DNA of 64,000 nucleotides from Paenibacillus sp. MSJ-34 (GCF_018918005.1 NZ_JAHLPR010000027.1:27198-91197); one strand, 5' to 3'. Shown: positions 26,961 through 36,157, counted from the first letter of the stretch. Notes: generated from the sequence alone by a model not told the origin. A program made the numbers and translations.

Positions 26961-27143
26961 TAACGGAAACAGGAGACTCTATTTGTACAAAATCGAGACT
27001 TTTCAAAATGTAACGGAAGTGAGGAACCTTATTTGCGTTCATTTGTTCATTTCTTGCTTGGAAAACAACAAATAAGAGCGCTGGCTTCCGTTAGAATTCA
27101 AAAAGACTGTTTTTTGCCACATTAAGGTCTTCCAGTTCCGTTA
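26961..27143. repeat. intergenic repeat cluster B (two direct, two inverted units)
   Basis: Four units of about 25 bases between sodA and the GH43 gene. Direct copies begin with TAACGGAA and end CTATTTG or CTTATTTG (26961-26985, 27011-27035). Inverted copies begin CAAATAAGAG or ATTAAGGTCT and end TTCCGTTA (27069-27093, 27121-27143). The architecture equals that of cluster A (14693-14871) and the units are related (AACGGA core). Nothing else is seen in this gap. Confidence 0.65.
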
Positions 27144-27210
27144 CAGTTTTGAATGGCGACGACAGTTCGTCGACTGTCTCTTTCGAACCGTTACCATGCC
27201 GCGATCGAGC

Positions 27211-28302
27211 TCATTTCCGATGAAAGACCGGCCCTTCCCTTTCCCCGACGCTCGGCTTGGCATCGGCCACGGTGGGCCAGCCGTCCTCCCATACGATCGG
27301 ATCGATCATGAGGGGCCTGCGCGTTGCGCCGCTTCCCACTTTGGGAGCGTTGACGTCGATCGCATGATATACGATCCAATCCGTCCCGCGGTCGTCCGTT
27401 ATGACGGCATTATGTCCCGGGCCGACGAACGGTGCGCCCTCCGGTTCAGGCGGGAAATATCCGGTCAACATGACATTTCCCTCATTATAGAGCAGATCCC
27501 CGCCTTCGCGGTTCAAGTAAGGCCCTTTCAGCGATTCCGCTCTGCCGACCGCCACGCGGTACGTACTGTCGGCGCCGTCGCAACATGTTCCCATCGAGCC
27601 GAAAAAGTAATAATGCCCGTTCCGCTTAATCATATAAGGAGCTTCATATCCCGAAGACGCGATTTGAAATTTGTCGCCCGCCGTTTGCATTCCGTCCGCC
27701 GTCAATTCAATCCCGAAGATGCCCGCTTCGATGCTCCCGAAGAACAGATACGGCTTCCCGTCTTCGACGAAGAACATCGGATCGATCGAGTAAGCGCCGA
27801 TCTCCGAGCTTGTGAAAATTTTGCCCCGGTCCGTAAAGGGTCCTTCGGGGGAATCCGCCACGGCCACGCCGATGCCCGGGTCCGGATCGCCCCATAACGA
27901 CATCGTATAATACAAATAATATTTCCCGTTATAATAAGCGATGTCGGGGGCCCATACTCCGCCTCCCTTCCATTCGGGCTTCCGGTCGAACGCTTCGCCG
28001 ACATACTCCCAATCCTGCAAATTGCCGGAACGTAGAATCGGAACGACGCGGCTTCCTTCCCCGTCGCCCCAATCGTCTTCGGTGGCATATGCGTAGATCA
28101 TACCGTCCTCCCCGCGTATCAATGCCGGATCGGCAAATACCGGTTCGAATACCGGATTCCGATAAGTTGAGGACGCGGAATCACCCGCTTCGCCCCCATT
28201 CCGTTTCACTGTCCAAACGCCCGCCGCCAATGCGGCCGCCACGCAGGCCAGTACGACGATCAAGCCAATACCAATCCATATGAATCGTTTGTTTCCGGTC
28301 AA
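27211..28302 (-). CDS. membrane-anchored GH43 family glycosidase
   Basis: 363 residues from a TTG preceded by GGGGGG. An N-terminal membrane helix (about 8-30) is followed by a five-bladed beta-propeller glycosidase. The GH43 catalytic residues are recognisable: Asp in FADPALIRGEDG, Asp in SIDPMFFVEDGKPY, and Glu in SGYEAPYMIKRNGHYYFF. GH43 enzymes are arabinanases, arabinofuranosidases or xylosidases. It is the last gene of the AraC-flanked sugar cluster, so it probably trims an oligosaccharide outside the cell before uptake. The substrate is inferred only. Confidence 0.88.
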   Translation of the reverse strand: MTGNKRFIWIGIGLIVVLACVAAALAAGVWTVKRNGGEAGDSASSTYRNPVFEPVFADPALIRGEDGMIYAYATEDDWGDGEGSRVVPILRSGNLQDWEYVGEAFDRKPEWKGGGVWAPDIAYYNGKYYLYYTMSLWGDPDPGIGVAVADSPEGPFTDRGKIFTSSEIGAYSIDPMFFVEDGKPYLFFGSIEAGIFGIELTADGMQTAGDKFQIASSGYEAPYMIKRNGHYYFFGSMGTCCDGADSTYRVAVGRAESLKGPYLNREGGDLLYNEGNVMLTGYFPPEPEGAPFVGPGHNAVITDDRGTDWIVYHAIDVNAPKVGSGATRRPLMIDPIVWEDGWPTVADAKPSVGEREGPVFHRK

Positions 28303-28333
28303 ATCCCGTTCCCCCCGTATTCTCGAGTACGAA

Positions 28334-29200
28334 TTATCCTTTCAAACCGGTCATCGTAATTCCTTCCACGAAATATTTTTGCGCGAAAAAGAATAATACG
28401 ACGGTCGGTATTAACGCCAGCACCGAGCCCGCCATAATTAACGTCCATTCCGCGCGGTACGCGCCTTGGAAGGAAGCGAGCACCAACTGGAGCGTGAACT
28501 TCTCCGGGCTGTTAATGTAAATGAGCGGTCCCATATAATCGTTATACCCGCCCAGAAAGCCGAAAATCGCTTGCGTCGCCAGCGCCGGTTTCGACAGCGG
28601 CACGATGATGCGGGCAAAAATGCCGAACGGATTCAATCCGTCCATTTTGGCGGCTTCCTCCAATTCGGAAGGAATTGTCTTGAAAAATTGGCGCAGGAAA
28701 AATACGGTCATCGCCGCGCCGAACATTCCCGGAATCATCAGCGGCCTCCAACTGTCGATCCAGCCGAGATACTTGTACAGAATAAACGCGGGCACCATCG
28801 TAACGACGCCGGGAATCATAACGGTGGCCAGCAGCAGGGCGAACAACAGATCCCGCCCCGGAAATCTAAGCTTCGCAAATCCGTATGCCGCGAGCGAGCT
28901 TGTAAACAGACCGACGACTAGCGGGGGCATAATAATGAGCATCGTATTGATAAAGCCGCCGAATAAATTCGCCTTCGTAAACACGAGCGTGTAATTCTCC
29001 CAAGCAAATACTTCCGGAATCCAGCGCGGCGGCATATCGAACACGGCGCCTTCCGCCTTCAACGATGTCGACAGCATCCATAGAAACGGAACCGCCATAA
29101 TGAAAGATCCGATCGTCAGAAAAAGATAAGCAAACGCTTGTTTCACTTGTTCTCTTCTCCGGCGTTGAACGTACAATGAATGGTAAGCTGCTTGCGCCAT
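28334..29200 (-). CDS. carbohydrate ABC transporter permease (MalG type)
   Basis: 288 residues with six membrane helices. The cytoplasmic coupling loop reads EEAAKMDGLNPFGIFARIIVPLSKPALATQAIF, the EAA motif of binding-protein-dependent permeases. It is the second permease of the locus and follows the MalF-type gene by 12 bases. AAGGGGG precedes the ATG. No nucleotide-binding subunit is encoded nearby, so a shared ATPase of the MsmX kind is presumed. Confidence 0.92.
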   Translation of the reverse strand: MAQAAYHSLYVQRRRREQVKQAFAYLFLTIGSFIMAVPFLWMLSTSLKAEGAVFDMPPRWIPEVFAWENYTLVFTKANLFGGFINTMLIIMPPLVVGLFTSSLAAYGFAKLRFPGRDLLFALLLATVMIPGVVTMVPAFILYKYLGWIDSWRPLMIPGMFGAAMTVFFLRQFFKTIPSELEEAAKMDGLNPFGIFARIIVPLSKPALATQAIFGFLGGYNDYMGPLIYINSPEKFTLQLVLASFQGAYRAEWTLIMAGSVLALIPTVVLFFFAQKYFVEGITMTGLKG

Positions 29201-29212
29201 ATTCCCGCCCCC

Positions 29213-30133
29213 TTAATCGTAATGAACCCAACGTTTGGAGAAGTAAAAATTCAATACCGTAATGATCATAATCGCAATGCCCAGCATCCAGGCCATCGCC
29301 GCGGCGTATCCCATGTCCATATACCGGAAGGCGTTCTGGAAAATATAGTACACGATCGTCATGGTCGAGAAATTCGGCCCGCCTTCGGTCATAATTTGGA
29401 ATCTTGGGAAATCCTGCAATGCGCCGATCATGGAAGTGACCAAAATATATAACGTCGTCGGCGAAATGCACGGTATCGTAATATGGCGAAATCTTTGCCA
29501 ACCGCCCGCGCCGTCGATTTCCGCCGCTTCGTGCAAGCTGCCGGGCACGCCTTGAAGCGCCGCCAAATAGAGCACAATATTGAAGCCCAAACCGCCCCAC
29601 ACGCCCTGCACGATCATGGCCGGCATCGCCCAATTCTCGTCGTTCAGCCAGGACGGGCCGTGTATGCCGACCCATCCCAGCAAATAGTTAAGCAATCCGA
29701 AATCGGAATTGAAAATCCATTTCCATAGCAACGTCAGCGCAACGACCGAACTGATCGTCGGCAGGAAGAACGCCGTACGGAACAGGCGGATGCCGCGAAT
29801 CTTCTGGTTTAGCGCCGCCGCAATGCCCAGGGAAACCGCCATCGTGAGCGGAATCCCGACGGCCGCATAGACCGTGTTCAACGACGTTTTCCAGAAGAGC
29901 GGATCCTCGGACAGCAGCTTCGCATAATTCGCCGCTCCTTGCAACTCCGGCGTTCCAAATCCGTCGAAAGTGGTAAAACTGACGTATACCGAATAACAGA
30001 TCGGAATAAAGCCGAAGATCAGGAACCCGACAATCGGAGCGGCGACGAACAAGTATCCCCACCAATGCTCCCTTCGATAATAACGGGATTTTTTCTTAGG
30101 CGGGACGGACGGGCCCGTTATAGATTGCGCCAT
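29213..30133 (-). CDS. carbohydrate ABC transporter permease (MalF type)
   Basis: 306 residues, six membrane helices and the EAA loop HEAAEIDGAGGWQRFRHITIPCISPTTLYIL. The ATG at 30133 follows GAGAGGTTGAG, better than the ATG three codons upstream. It lies between the binding-protein gene (15-base gap) and the MalG-type permease gene. Confidence 0.92.
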   Translation of the reverse strand: MAQSITGPSVPPKKKSRYYRREHWWGYLFVAAPIVGFLIFGFIPICYSVYVSFTTFDGFGTPELQGAANYAKLLSEDPLFWKTSLNTVYAAVGIPLTMAVSLGIAAALNQKIRGIRLFRTAFFLPTISSVVALTLLWKWIFNSDFGLLNYLLGWVGIHGPSWLNDENWAMPAMIVQGVWGGLGFNIVLYLAALQGVPGSLHEAAEIDGAGGWQRFRHITIPCISPTTLYILVTSMIGALQDFPRFQIMTEGGPNFSTMTIVYYIFQNAFRYMDMGYAAAMAWMLGIAIMIITVLNFYFSKRWVHYD

Positions 30134-30148
30134 TATTCTCAACCTCTC

Positions 30149-31507
30149 TTACCGAAAAAGATCGGGATTTCCTTCCTTCAACGCTTTCTCGACGGCCGGC
30201 TTAATTTCGTCCATCAACTGCTGCGCCGTCTTCTTGCCTTCCCACAATTGCCCTAGATTTTGGTTGACCGTATCCCACCATTTATTGTTCGGCACATACG
30301 TCCAAGGCCCTGGCTGCTGATGCTCGGCCGCTTTCAGGAAAACTTCCGCGTGCTGCGGTTTTAAATCCGGCCGCAGGAACACGTCCGAATTGGCCATTTC
30401 CTTATAGATCGGCATCGACAATCCCGCTTCCGCGCGGATTTGATTGACTTCCTCGCTTACCAAGTATTGCAGAAATTGAAACGCTTCTTGCGGATGCTTG
30501 GACTTGCTGGATACGGAGAAGCCTACGGATGCGCTCCATCCGCTCCACTCGCCGTTCGCCGGGATCGGCGCGACGTCCCAGTCGAAGTTCAGCTTGCGGA
30601 ACCCGAGGGTGGAATATCTTCCGGACGTGATCATCGCCAGCCTGCCCGTCTCAAACATTTGCCCGTCGTTCATCGCTTGCAGCGCGCGGCCGTTCGGAGC
30701 CAAATTATGAACGTTTTGTATATCGGATACGAACTGCAGCGCTTCCGTCGCTTCCGGCCGATCCAGCATAAATTCGGTGCGGTCGGCACTTAAGATCTCG
30801 CCTCCGTTCCCCCATACCATGCCTTCCCACCATAACGGACCGATACCGTACTGCTCCGGCTTTCCGTCGCCGTTCGTATCCTTCGTTAATTTGGCTGCGG
30901 TGTCGAGCAATTCGTCCCAGGTCATCGGCTGCTCGGAGCTTGGATACGGAACGCCCGCTTCGTCGAACAATTTTTTATTGTAATATAGAACGGTCGGCGC
31001 GATATCCATCGGCAAAGCGTACGCATCGCCCAAGCCCGATTTCTGTCCGTCATACCGGTAACGGGTCAATGCCGTTTCCCAAACGTCGCTCAAATCCATT
31101 CCCGTTTCCTTGATCATCGGTTCCAAATTCATCAGCACGCCCAGCTTCACCCAACGGCTGAAGTCGCCGTCGCCGACATAGAATACGTCGGGAGCGTCTC
31201 CGCCGGCCAAGACGGTGTTCATTTTGCCGCCATAGTCGGCTGGAATATGAATATACTGAACTTTAATATTCGGGTTTTGCGCTTCGAAATTTTTAATGAT
31301 TTGTTCGTAAAGCTCCTTCTCCTCCGGCTCGCCCCAACCGGAAAATTTGATTTGCACCTTTCCGCCGGACGAGCCTTGATTGCCTTGATTGCCGCCCGGA
31401 GACAGATCCGCGGAATCGTTCCCTCCCGTCGAAGCGCACGCGGCTAAAGAGCTGAATGCCAGTATTAGGCAAAGCGTCAACAATATACTTCTTCCAACTT
31501 TTTTCAT
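30149..31507 (-). CDS. sugar-binding lipoprotein (ABC solute-binding protein, family 1)
   Basis: 452 residues. A lipoprotein signal (MKKVGRSILLTL...) ends in a lipobox with Cys24 (LAAC). The mature part has the family 1 binding-protein pattern: QIKFSGWGEPEEKELYEQIIKNFEAQNPNIKVQYI, DAPDVFYVGDGDFSRWVKLGVL and YYNKKLFDEAGVPYP. It delivers a mono- or oligosaccharide to the two permeases encoded downstream. A cre-like CcpA site lies about 45 bases upstream of the start. Confidence 0.92.
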   Translation of the reverse strand: MKKVGRSILLTLCLILAFSSLAACASTGGNDSADLSPGGNQGNQGSSGGKVQIKFSGWGEPEEKELYEQIIKNFEAQNPNIKVQYIHIPADYGGKMNTVLAGGDAPDVFYVGDGDFSRWVKLGVLMNLEPMIKETGMDLSDVWETALTRYRYDGQKSGLGDAYALPMDIAPTVLYYNKKLFDEAGVPYPSSEQPMTWDELLDTAAKLTKDTNGDGKPEQYGIGPLWWEGMVWGNGGEILSADRTEFMLDRPEATEALQFVSDIQNVHNLAPNGRALQAMNDGQMFETGRLAMITSGRYSTLGFRKLNFDWDVAPIPANGEWSGWSASVGFSVSSKSKHPQEAFQFLQYLVSEEVNQIRAEAGLSMPIYKEMANSDVFLRPDLKPQHAEVFLKAAEHQQPGPWTYVPNNKWWDTVNQNLGQLWEGKKTAQQLMDEIKPAVEKALKEGNPDLFR

Positions 31508-31550
31508 GCCTCTTCCCCCATTTTATAAGAATATTTATTCCATAATAGAA

Positions 31551-31564
31551 TGAAAGCGATTTCT
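31551..31564 (+). promoter_or_regulatory. cre-like (CcpA) site
   Basis: TGAAAGCGATTTCT fits the catabolite-responsive element consensus TGWAARCGYTWNCW except for A at the Y position. It lies between the GH172 gene and the binding-protein gene and would put the transporter under carbon catabolite control. Confidence 0.55.
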
Positions 31565-31596
31565 AAATTGAGTGTATAAGACGGCCAAGGGGCCGC

Positions 31597-32679
31597 TTAT
31601 ATGACTTCCAACTCATCCAAATCCGGCAATTCGCGGAATTTGACATGCGGTTCGGCTTGATACCAATAGGCAACGGAAGCCATGTCGCTCTGCTGCGGAA
31701 GGAATCTTCCGCCCGAACGCCAGCCGAGCGATTGGATCGTCACTCGAATCTCTTCTTCGAAACGGATCGGGTCCATAATATGCCATCGATACATGCCAAA
31801 CCGTTGATTCGCCCGGTATAGGCCGTCGGGCCGGATCACTTGAGGCAAGCCCAGGAACGGGGTCGAGTATTCGCAATACTGTCCTTTCGGCTGCTCCCAA
31901 TTCCAAGCCCCGCCGAAGTAATCCTCCGTACCCGTACCGCAAATCGTCGGAAATTCACGATCTCCGTCCATATAAAACTTGATTTCGCCTTCGCCCCACC
32001 AGCCGTTGTTGTTCACCTGGCAAGCGAGATAAGTGCCCACATAATGCCCTTGGCCCTTTACGCCGTCCAAGATGACGTAATCTTCCTTATACGGCAAAGG
32101 ATTGGCCCTTCTCCACTGCGCATGGAAATAAGCGGCATTGTCAGGCACCTCGGTCAGAGCGTAATCGATTTGATAATAGAGATAGACTTCCTCTTCCCCT
32201 AAATTTTCGATCGCGATATGCGCCTTTTGTCGAAAAGGCATTTCCCAATAACTGTTGAAACCTCCCGCGGGATTGACGCTAATCGGCAGCGAGTTGACAT
32301 TCGCCCGCTCGCACCAGCCGTTGCAGAAGAAATCGCCCAAAGGCACGCATACGGAAGGATGCTCCTCCCCGTCCCAATACATGCTGAGGATCAACGATCT
32401 CCATTTGTCCGGCGAACAGGTCATCCATATATGTTGAATCGCGCCGGGGCCTTCGATATCCGCCAGAACAAAACGGCTCTTGCCTTGGATCAGAATGGAC
32501 GGAGACACTTTCCAACCGACTCCCAGATCCCGCGCGCATTGCTTTGCGGTTCCCTCCGTTGCCATTCCGCCCTTCCCTTTTTCTCCGGTAAAATTCTCCG
32601 CGCTTATGGAACGAGTCTTTGCCTTCGACAGCAAAGAAATGTTATGCAATCCCAATCCCAGTCCGTTAAATGTCAACAA
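31597..32679 (-). CDS. GH172 (DUF2961) family glycoside hydrolase
   Basis: 360 residues, no signal peptide. It shows the DUF2961 pattern: RSISAENFTGEKGKGG near the start, the SMYWDGEEHPSVCVPLGDFF block, and GEGEIKFYMDGDREFPTICGTGTEDYFGGAWNW in the second half, the latter holding conserved acidic residues. Characterised GH172 enzymes act on difructose anhydride, alpha-fructofuranosides or D-arabinofuranosides. The start is a TTG (two adjacent TTG codons) seven bases after AAGGAG. It is the first gene of the cluster, divergent from the AraC regulator, and would act inside the cell on the imported sugar. Confidence 0.88.
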   Translation of the reverse strand: MLTFNGLGLGLHNISLLSKAKTRSISAENFTGEKGKGGMATEGTAKQCARDLGVGWKVSPSILIQGKSRFVLADIEGPGAIQHIWMTCSPDKWRSLILSMYWDGEEHPSVCVPLGDFFCNGWCERANVNSLPISVNPAGGFNSYWEMPFRQKAHIAIENLGEEEVYLYYQIDYALTEVPDNAAYFHAQWRRANPLPYKEDYVILDGVKGQGHYVGTYLACQVNNNGWWGEGEIKFYMDGDREFPTICGTGTEDYFGGAWNWEQPKGQYCEYSTPFLGLPQVIRPDGLYRANQRFGMYRWHIMDPIRFEEEIRVTIQSLGWRSGGRFLPQQSDMASVAYWYQAEPHVKFRELPDLDELEVI

Positions 32680-32931
32680 TATCTACTCCTTCATCGTTGA
32701 TAAAAGGCGCCTTTCACCTCACATTATACGGTCCCGCGGTTCCGTCGTCTTTAGCATTCATTTGCAAATATTTATCATATATTGCTTTTCTGTTTGTCAT
32801 GAATTGAAAATGATCGCATCGTTTTATATGATGAAGGCAAGCAACTCCTATTGAAAACACCCCTTATTTCGAAAATCATTTATCTATTATTGAAAATATA
32901 ATCTCTATTATTTTCAGAAAGCGAGACGCCG

Positions 32932-33798
32932 ATGACGCCAAACTTTACGCCTTATATCCGGGTCGCGTACGACAGCTATATCGAATCCGATTTTTATTTG
33001 TCCAGAGCGATTTACGATTACGAATTGATTTATTTGATGGAGGGAGAACTGCTCGTCAGTGTGGAAGAAGAGACGTATCATTGCATTCCGGGAGACATTA
33101 TTTTTTTAAAGCCGCGGCAACATCATGTCCTGAAAGCGATTGGGAAAGCGGGCATCCGGCAGCCGCATATCCATTTCGATTTCTATACGCAGGCGGACAG
33201 CCCGGACGTCAAAGTATCGTTCAGCAAATTGAGCAACATGACGGAAGAGGAAACGTCGTGGTTTCGCGAGGATATTACGGAGACGCACCGCATTGCGCTG
33301 CCTGCGGTAACGCGCCTCAAAAACCCGATTTTGATCGAGCGCATTTTGTTTGAAATGATTAGCGAGTTTTCGCAAAAATTGCCGTTTCACGAAAACGTTT
33401 TGCAGGGGTTGTTTTTGCAGCTTTGGGGCTGTTTGAACCGCGAATGGAACTGGCAGAACAACGAGCAGGTGCAAAAATATTGGAACGAGCTGCAGCATGT
33501 CAAAGCTTATTTATCGCATCATTGCGATAAGGAAGTGTCGCTGGACGAACTGGAGCGCATTACGAATATTAGCAAATATCATTTGCTGCGCATGTTCAAG
33601 CTGACCTACGGCATTACCCCGATCAAATATCAATTGCAATCCCGGATCGAGAAAGCGAAGGAATTCGTGCAATATACGGATCATCCCCTGAGCGAAATCG
33701 CCGAGCGGTTCGGGTTCAAAACGATCCATTCCTTCAGCCGGGCCTTTAAAAATATCGAAGGGGTGCCCCCTACCTATTACCGCAAAAAAGAAAAGTAG
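32932..33798 (+). CDS. AraC family regulator of the sugar cluster
   Basis: 288 residues: an N-terminal cupin-type sensing domain (about 20-100; GELLVSVEEETYHCIPGDIIFLKPRQHHVLKA) and two C-terminal helix-turn-helix motifs (VSLDELERITNISKYHLLRMFKLTYGITP and PLSEIAERFGFKTIHSFSRAFKNIEGVPPTYYR). Divergent from the GH172 gene with a 252-base AT-rich region between them. Probably a sugar-responsive activator of the GH172-transporter-GH43 genes; the operator was not identified. Confidence 0.92.
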   Translation: MTPNFTPYIRVAYDSYIESDFYLSRAIYDYELIYLMEGELLVSVEEETYHCIPGDIIFLKPRQHHVLKAIGKAGIRQPHIHFDFYTQADSPDVKVSFSKLSNMTEEETSWFREDITETHRIALPAVTRLKNPILIERILFEMISEFSQKLPFHENVLQGLFLQLWGCLNREWNWQNNEQVQKYWNELQHVKAYLSHHCDKEVSLDELERITNISKYHLLRMFKLTYGITPIKYQLQSRIEKAKEFVQYTDHPLSEIAERFGFKTIHSFSRAFKNIEGVPPTYYRKKEK

Positions 33799-33816
33799 GC
33801 GGCACGCTCCGCTTCG

Positions 33817-34992
33817 TTAGCCGAAATACCGGTTCAATATGCGCAAAAAAACGTTCGGAAACGCAAGCTGCTCCATGTCGGCTCGATCAATCCAGCGATA
33901 GAGAGGCGACGGCGGCGCTTGACCGCCCGCGCTTCCGGCCGCACTTCCGGCCGCACTTCCGTCCGCTTCCGCAGCCGCGCCGGCGGCGATTTCCGGGACG
34001 GCCCCGCCGAGGAAAGCGCAGCGGTACACGCTCATATTCCAATGAATATGGCTGAACGTATGCTCCGCCGTCATGAACAATTCTTGCGGCCGGGCGTCCC
34101 AACCGTCCTGCGCCAACGTGCCGCGCAGTTGAAGTTGGTTCGTCTCTTCTTGCCCCTCGCCCGCTTCGGACGGCCCCAATATATGCGGCAATTCCCACAT
34201 CCGCGCAAGCAGGCCCGCGGCCGGACGCTGGCGGACGAGCACTTTGCCCGCATTCGCTCCGCTTCCCTCGATCAAGGCGGCCAGCCGGTACTCCGGCTTC
34301 GGCGGCTTCGCCTTCGTCTTGACGGGCAGCGCGTCCTCCAGCCCGGCGAAACGGGCGGCGCAATGTTCCATGACCGGACAAGTCAAGCATTGCGGCGACT
34401 TCGGCGTACATACGAGCGCGCCGAGCTCCATCAACGCCTGGTTAAAGTTCGAAGCTTCCCCTTCGGGGATCAATTCCACGACGAGCCGTTCCATCTGCGC
34501 GCGCGTGCTGTTCTTCATAATATCTTCTTCGATTAGAAAATAGCGCGACAATACGCGCATCACATTGCCGTCCACCGCGGGCTCGGGTTTGTTGTAAGCG
34601 ATGCTAAGTATCGCCCCGGCCGTATAAGGGCCGATCCCTTTCAGCGCGGAAATCTCCGGCTTCGTATCGGGAACCTGTCCCCCATACTGCTCTTTCACTT
34701 CCCGCGCAGCCGATTGCAAGTTGCGGGCGCGCGAATAGTAGCCGAGTCCTTCCCAGCTCTTCAGCACTTCCTCTTCCGGCGCGTCCGCCAAAGCGTCCAC
34801 GGTCGGAAATTTGCCGACGAATCGCTCGAAATACGGCTTCACCGTCTCGACTCTTGTCTGCTGCAGCATAATTTCCGATACCCAAATGTAGTAGGGATTT
34901 TTACTGCGGCGCCACGGCAAATCCCGTTTATGCCTGTTGTACCAAAGAAGCAAATTTGTACTGAAATAACGTTTATGTTCAAGTGTGTCCAT
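33817..34992 (-). CDS. mutY: A/G-specific adenine glycosylase
   Basis: Removes adenine mispaired with 8-oxoguanine. 391 residues: helix-hairpin-helix DNA glycosylase domain with WVSEIMLQQTRVETV, LKGIGPYTAGAILSIAYNKPEPAVDGNV (catalytic Asp) and the [4Fe-4S] ligand set CTPKSPQCLTCPVMEHC, then a C-terminal Nudix-like domain for oxoG recognition. An Ala/Gly/Ser-rich insertion precedes the last 35 residues. The frame extends 155 codons further upstream, but homology begins near MDTLEHKRYFS, so the ATG at 34992 is chosen; AAGGA lies 12 bases before it. Confidence 0.93.
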   Translation of the reverse strand: MDTLEHKRYFSTNLLLWYNRHKRDLPWRRSKNPYYIWVSEIMLQQTRVETVKPYFERFVGKFPTVDALADAPEEEVLKSWEGLGYYSRARNLQSAAREVKEQYGGQVPDTKPEISALKGIGPYTAGAILSIAYNKPEPAVDGNVMRVLSRYFLIEEDIMKNSTRAQMERLVVELIPEGEASNFNQALMELGALVCTPKSPQCLTCPVMEHCAARFAGLEDALPVKTKAKPPKPEYRLAALIEGSGANAGKVLVRQRPAAGLLARMWELPHILGPSEAGEGQEETNQLQLRGTLAQDGWDARPQELFMTAEHTFSHIHWNMSVYRCAFLGGAVPEIAAGAAAEADGSAAGSAAGSAGGQAPPSPLYRWIDRADMEQLAFPNVFLRILNRYFG

Positions 34993-35109
34993 ATCGTGAA
35001 CGAATCCTTTCTTTTCCATGCTAAGTTGCATCGCATAATCGCGCAATATCCCCATTATACATGAATTTTCCGGCCTTATGGGCGCTTCTTGACGAATATG
35101 TGACTTCTC

Positions 35110-35138
35110 TTGTACCTTTGAAATATTTGCCATATACT
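35110..35138 (+). promoter_or_regulatory. promoter of cytochrome c gene
   Basis: TTGTAC (35110-35115), 17 bases, TATACT (35133-35138). Confidence 0.7.
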
Positions 35139-35167
35139 GAAGGAAAATGCGATTGGAGTGAAGTAGC

Positions 35168-35530
35168 ATGAAAAAAGCTTTGTTGATCGCCGCTTTATTC
35201 GGCGCCGTTAGCCTTATAGCGGCATGCGGCAGCAGCGGCGGAAGCGGTGGAGGAGGCGAAAGCCAAGGCGCGGCCTTGGACGGCCCGGAAGCAACGGTAG
35301 CGGTGTTCAAAAGCAATTGCATCAGTTGCCACGGAACCGATCTCAAAGGGAAAATGGGTCCCGACAGCGACCTGACGGCTGTCGGCGCGAAAATGACGCG
35401 AGATGAAATCGAGAAGCAAATTAAAGACGGCAGCGCAAAAATGCCCGGCTTCGGCAAAATGCTGAAGGAAGACGAAATCGCCGGCTTGGCGGATTGGCTC
35501 GCAACGAAGGGCGCTACCGCTTCTCAATAA
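35168..35530 (+). CDS. cccB: lipoprotein cytochrome c-551, CccB-like
   Basis: 120 residues. A lipobox with Cys20 (LIAACGSS) and a Gly/Ser-rich tether precede one class I cytochrome c domain with the haem motif CISCH and a Met ligand in SAKMPGF. It carries electrons on the outer face of the membrane, typically between the bc complex and a cytochrome oxidase. GGAGTGAAG precedes the ATG. Its last 17 bases overlap the 3' end of the convergent acpS gene. Confidence 0.9.
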   Translation: MKKALLIAALFGAVSLIAACGSSGGSGGGGESQGAALDGPEATVAVFKSNCISCHGTDLKGKMGPDSDLTAVGAKMTRDEIEKQIKDGSAKMPGFGKMLKEDEIAGLADWLATKGATASQ

Positions 35531-35912
35531 CCGCAAAGGCCGACGCCAAGTTGGGCTGATGCGTAATGCTAATATGAATCGTAAACCCGATGCGCTCTTG
35601 TTCCGGAATATTCAGGCGTTGCCACGCCTCCGGCGCCAGGGCGCATTGCGGTTTGCCGAGCGAATCCGGCAATATTTCGATATCGCGAAATCCGATGACT
35701 TCGCCGATCCCGCATCCGAACGCTTTGACGACCGCTTCCTTCGCCGCGAACCGACCGGCCGCGAATTCGGCCAATCTGGCCCCGCGCTCCGCCGCTAACG
35801 CCCGCTCCGCCTCTGTCAGCACCCTGTCCAGAAACCGTTGTCCCGTCGGCTGACTCAATATACGCTGGATCCTGCCGATTTCCAGCAAATCATGCCCGAT
35901 ACCGTAGATCAT
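35514..35912 (-). CDS. acpS: holo-[acyl-carrier-protein] synthase
   Basis: Transfers 4'-phosphopantetheine from CoA to acyl carrier protein. 132 residues with the AcpS motifs GIGHDLLEIGRI (Asp8 metal ligand) and GRFAAKEAVVKAFGCGIG (Glu metal ligand), and the C-terminal ISITHQPNLASAFAVIE. It converges on, and overlaps by 17 bases, the cytochrome c gene. Confidence 0.95.
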   Translation of the reverse strand: MIYGIGHDLLEIGRIQRILSQPTGQRFLDRVLTEAERALAAERGARLAEFAAGRFAAKEAVVKAFGCGIGEVIGFRDIEILPDSLGKPQCALAPEAWQRLNIPEQERIGFTIHISITHQPNLASAFAVIEKR

Positions 35913-36116
35913 AATAATGCTCTCCTTTGTTCCGTGATAGATCCGTTCCGCGCTCTCGCCTTTCCCGTTCTTAGGAATATGCCATTATTATAGCAAAAAC
36001 ATTGCGGCTGCGCCTTCCATCCTCCCCATGCCCTGGTCATTCCTTCTATTCCTGTTCTGATTCGCCATACTCCCCGGTTTGTCATGTTTTGAGAAATATG
36101 TTATCTTAAAATCATT

Positions 36117-36153
36117 ATTGTTAACCCACTATAATAAATTTTAGGTTTACAAT
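36117..36153. promoter_or_regulatory. BirA operator upstream of bioA
   Basis: ATTGTTAACC (36117-36126) and GGTTTACAAT (36144-36153), separated by 17 bases, form a BirA-type operator equal in layout to the bioD site. A TATAAT (36130-36135) lies in the spacer, so the operator would cover the -10 box; the -35 is weak. The site is 235 bases before the chosen bioA start. Confidence 0.8.
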
Positions 36154-36157
36154 TATG

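Noticed and set aside
34993..35457. Upstream extension of the mutY frame by 155 codons
   Set aside because: The extra N-terminus is low-complexity, overlaps the cytochrome c gene and its promoter, and homology to MutY begins only near 34992.
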